Of a DNA stretch of 14,575 nucleotides, positions 14,378-14,575 are shown one piece after another (the stretch's first letter is position 1; each line of letters begins with the position of its first letter). The translations under genes were made by a program, and so were the position numbers. The DNA is from Clostridia bacterium (GTDB lineage Bacteria; Bacillota; Clostridia; Peptostreptococcales; Anaerovoracaceae). The stretch is from the NCBI GenBank assembly GCA_900754805.1, contig CAAEEE010000455.1:1-14575 (forward strand). The letters run 5' to 3'. The notes under the pieces were generated by a model that was given only the letters and a program-made list of their open reading frames with translations, did not search any database and had not been told where the DNA came from.

Positions 14378-14575
14378 TCATCTAAGAAAATATCGGTTGC
14401 TGGTTCTGCCGCCGTTTTGCCGATATGCCGCGCAAACGGTTATGAGCTTCTTTTCCTGAAGCTCCCGAATACCGCGCCGCACTGTGCTTTCGCTGAATCC
14501 AAGGTCGCCTGCGATGGTCTTGACACCGGGCCATGCTTTACCGTTTCTTCCGCTTCGCTGTTTTAAATATAGATA
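14378..14575 (-). CDS. Winged-helix/HTH protein, C-terminal end only
   Basis: The last 65 codons and the TGA stop (14380-14378) are visible; the N-terminus lies beyond the right edge. The fragment contains a clear winged-helix DNA-binding domain of the HTH_36 type. WPGVKTIAGDLGFSESTVRR gives the first helix, turn and recognition helix. GIRELQEKKLI follows, and then the wing and end (GGRTSNRYFLR). Such domains occur in replication-initiator-like and regulatory proteins of plasmids and integrative elements of Firmicutes, which fits the accessory character of the window. Whether the whole protein is a replication initiator or a regulator cannot be told from the fragment. Confidence 0.82.
   Translation of the reverse strand, partial: YLYLKQRSGRNGKAWPGVKTIAGDLGFSESTVRRGIRELQEKKLITVCAAYRQNGGRTSNRYFLR

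Overview
The window looks like Clostridia (Firmicutes) DNA, probably from a host-associated anaerobe and at least partly from an integrated mobile element. The signs are AGGAGG-type ribosome binding sites, sigma-A style promoters, a wall-anchored thioester/SpaA adhesin ending in VPKTGD, a DUF3791-type small protein, and an HTH protein of the kind common in integrative elements. The genus cannot be read from the sequence. Every gene I can support lies on the minus strand, so the window reads from right to left. No tRNA, rRNA, IS element or CRISPR array was seen.

Right part (14575 to 12509): the C-terminal end of a winged-helix/HTH protein enters from the right edge. It is followed by a cluster of TGTCA/TGACA inverted motifs, a strong promoter, a DUF3791-like gene and a 61-aa hypothetical gene. 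A second strong promoter then drives a secreted fibronectin-III protein. An intrinsic terminator lies between that gene and the next.

Centre (12483 to 6112): one giant gene (2123 aa) encodes a wall-anchored adhesin. It has an N-terminal thioester domain (Cys99/Gln183), SpaA/Cna-B-like domains, one VaFE-type repeat and a VPKTGD sorting signal. Proteins of this kind are often carried by conjugative elements of gut Clostridia.

Left-centre (6104 to 5126): a small serine recombinase (202 aa) has its own promoter. Immediately downstream are two inverted copies of a 30-32 bp dyad. They share a 16-bp perfect core and have an asymmetric central dinucleotide (AC at 5140-5141, GT at 5307-5308). This is the layout expected of serine-invertase crossover sites. 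The 167-bp segment between them contains promoter-like elements facing both ways, so it is a candidate phase-variable promoter switch.

Left part (5112 to 1): downstream of the switch is a long structured leader of about 580 nt. It starts with a 94-nt element that resembles a cobalamin-family riboswitch aptamer and contains a good intrinsic terminator. The leader precedes two secreted proteins: a beta-propeller (PQQ-like) protein of 611 aa, and a CARDB-like plus beta-propeller protein of at least 860 aa that runs off the left edge. The working model is that an invertase-controlled switch and an RNA attenuator together gate a secreted-protein operon, next to a separately promoted adhesin unit. 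The sequence supports the parts. Their functional linkage is inference.
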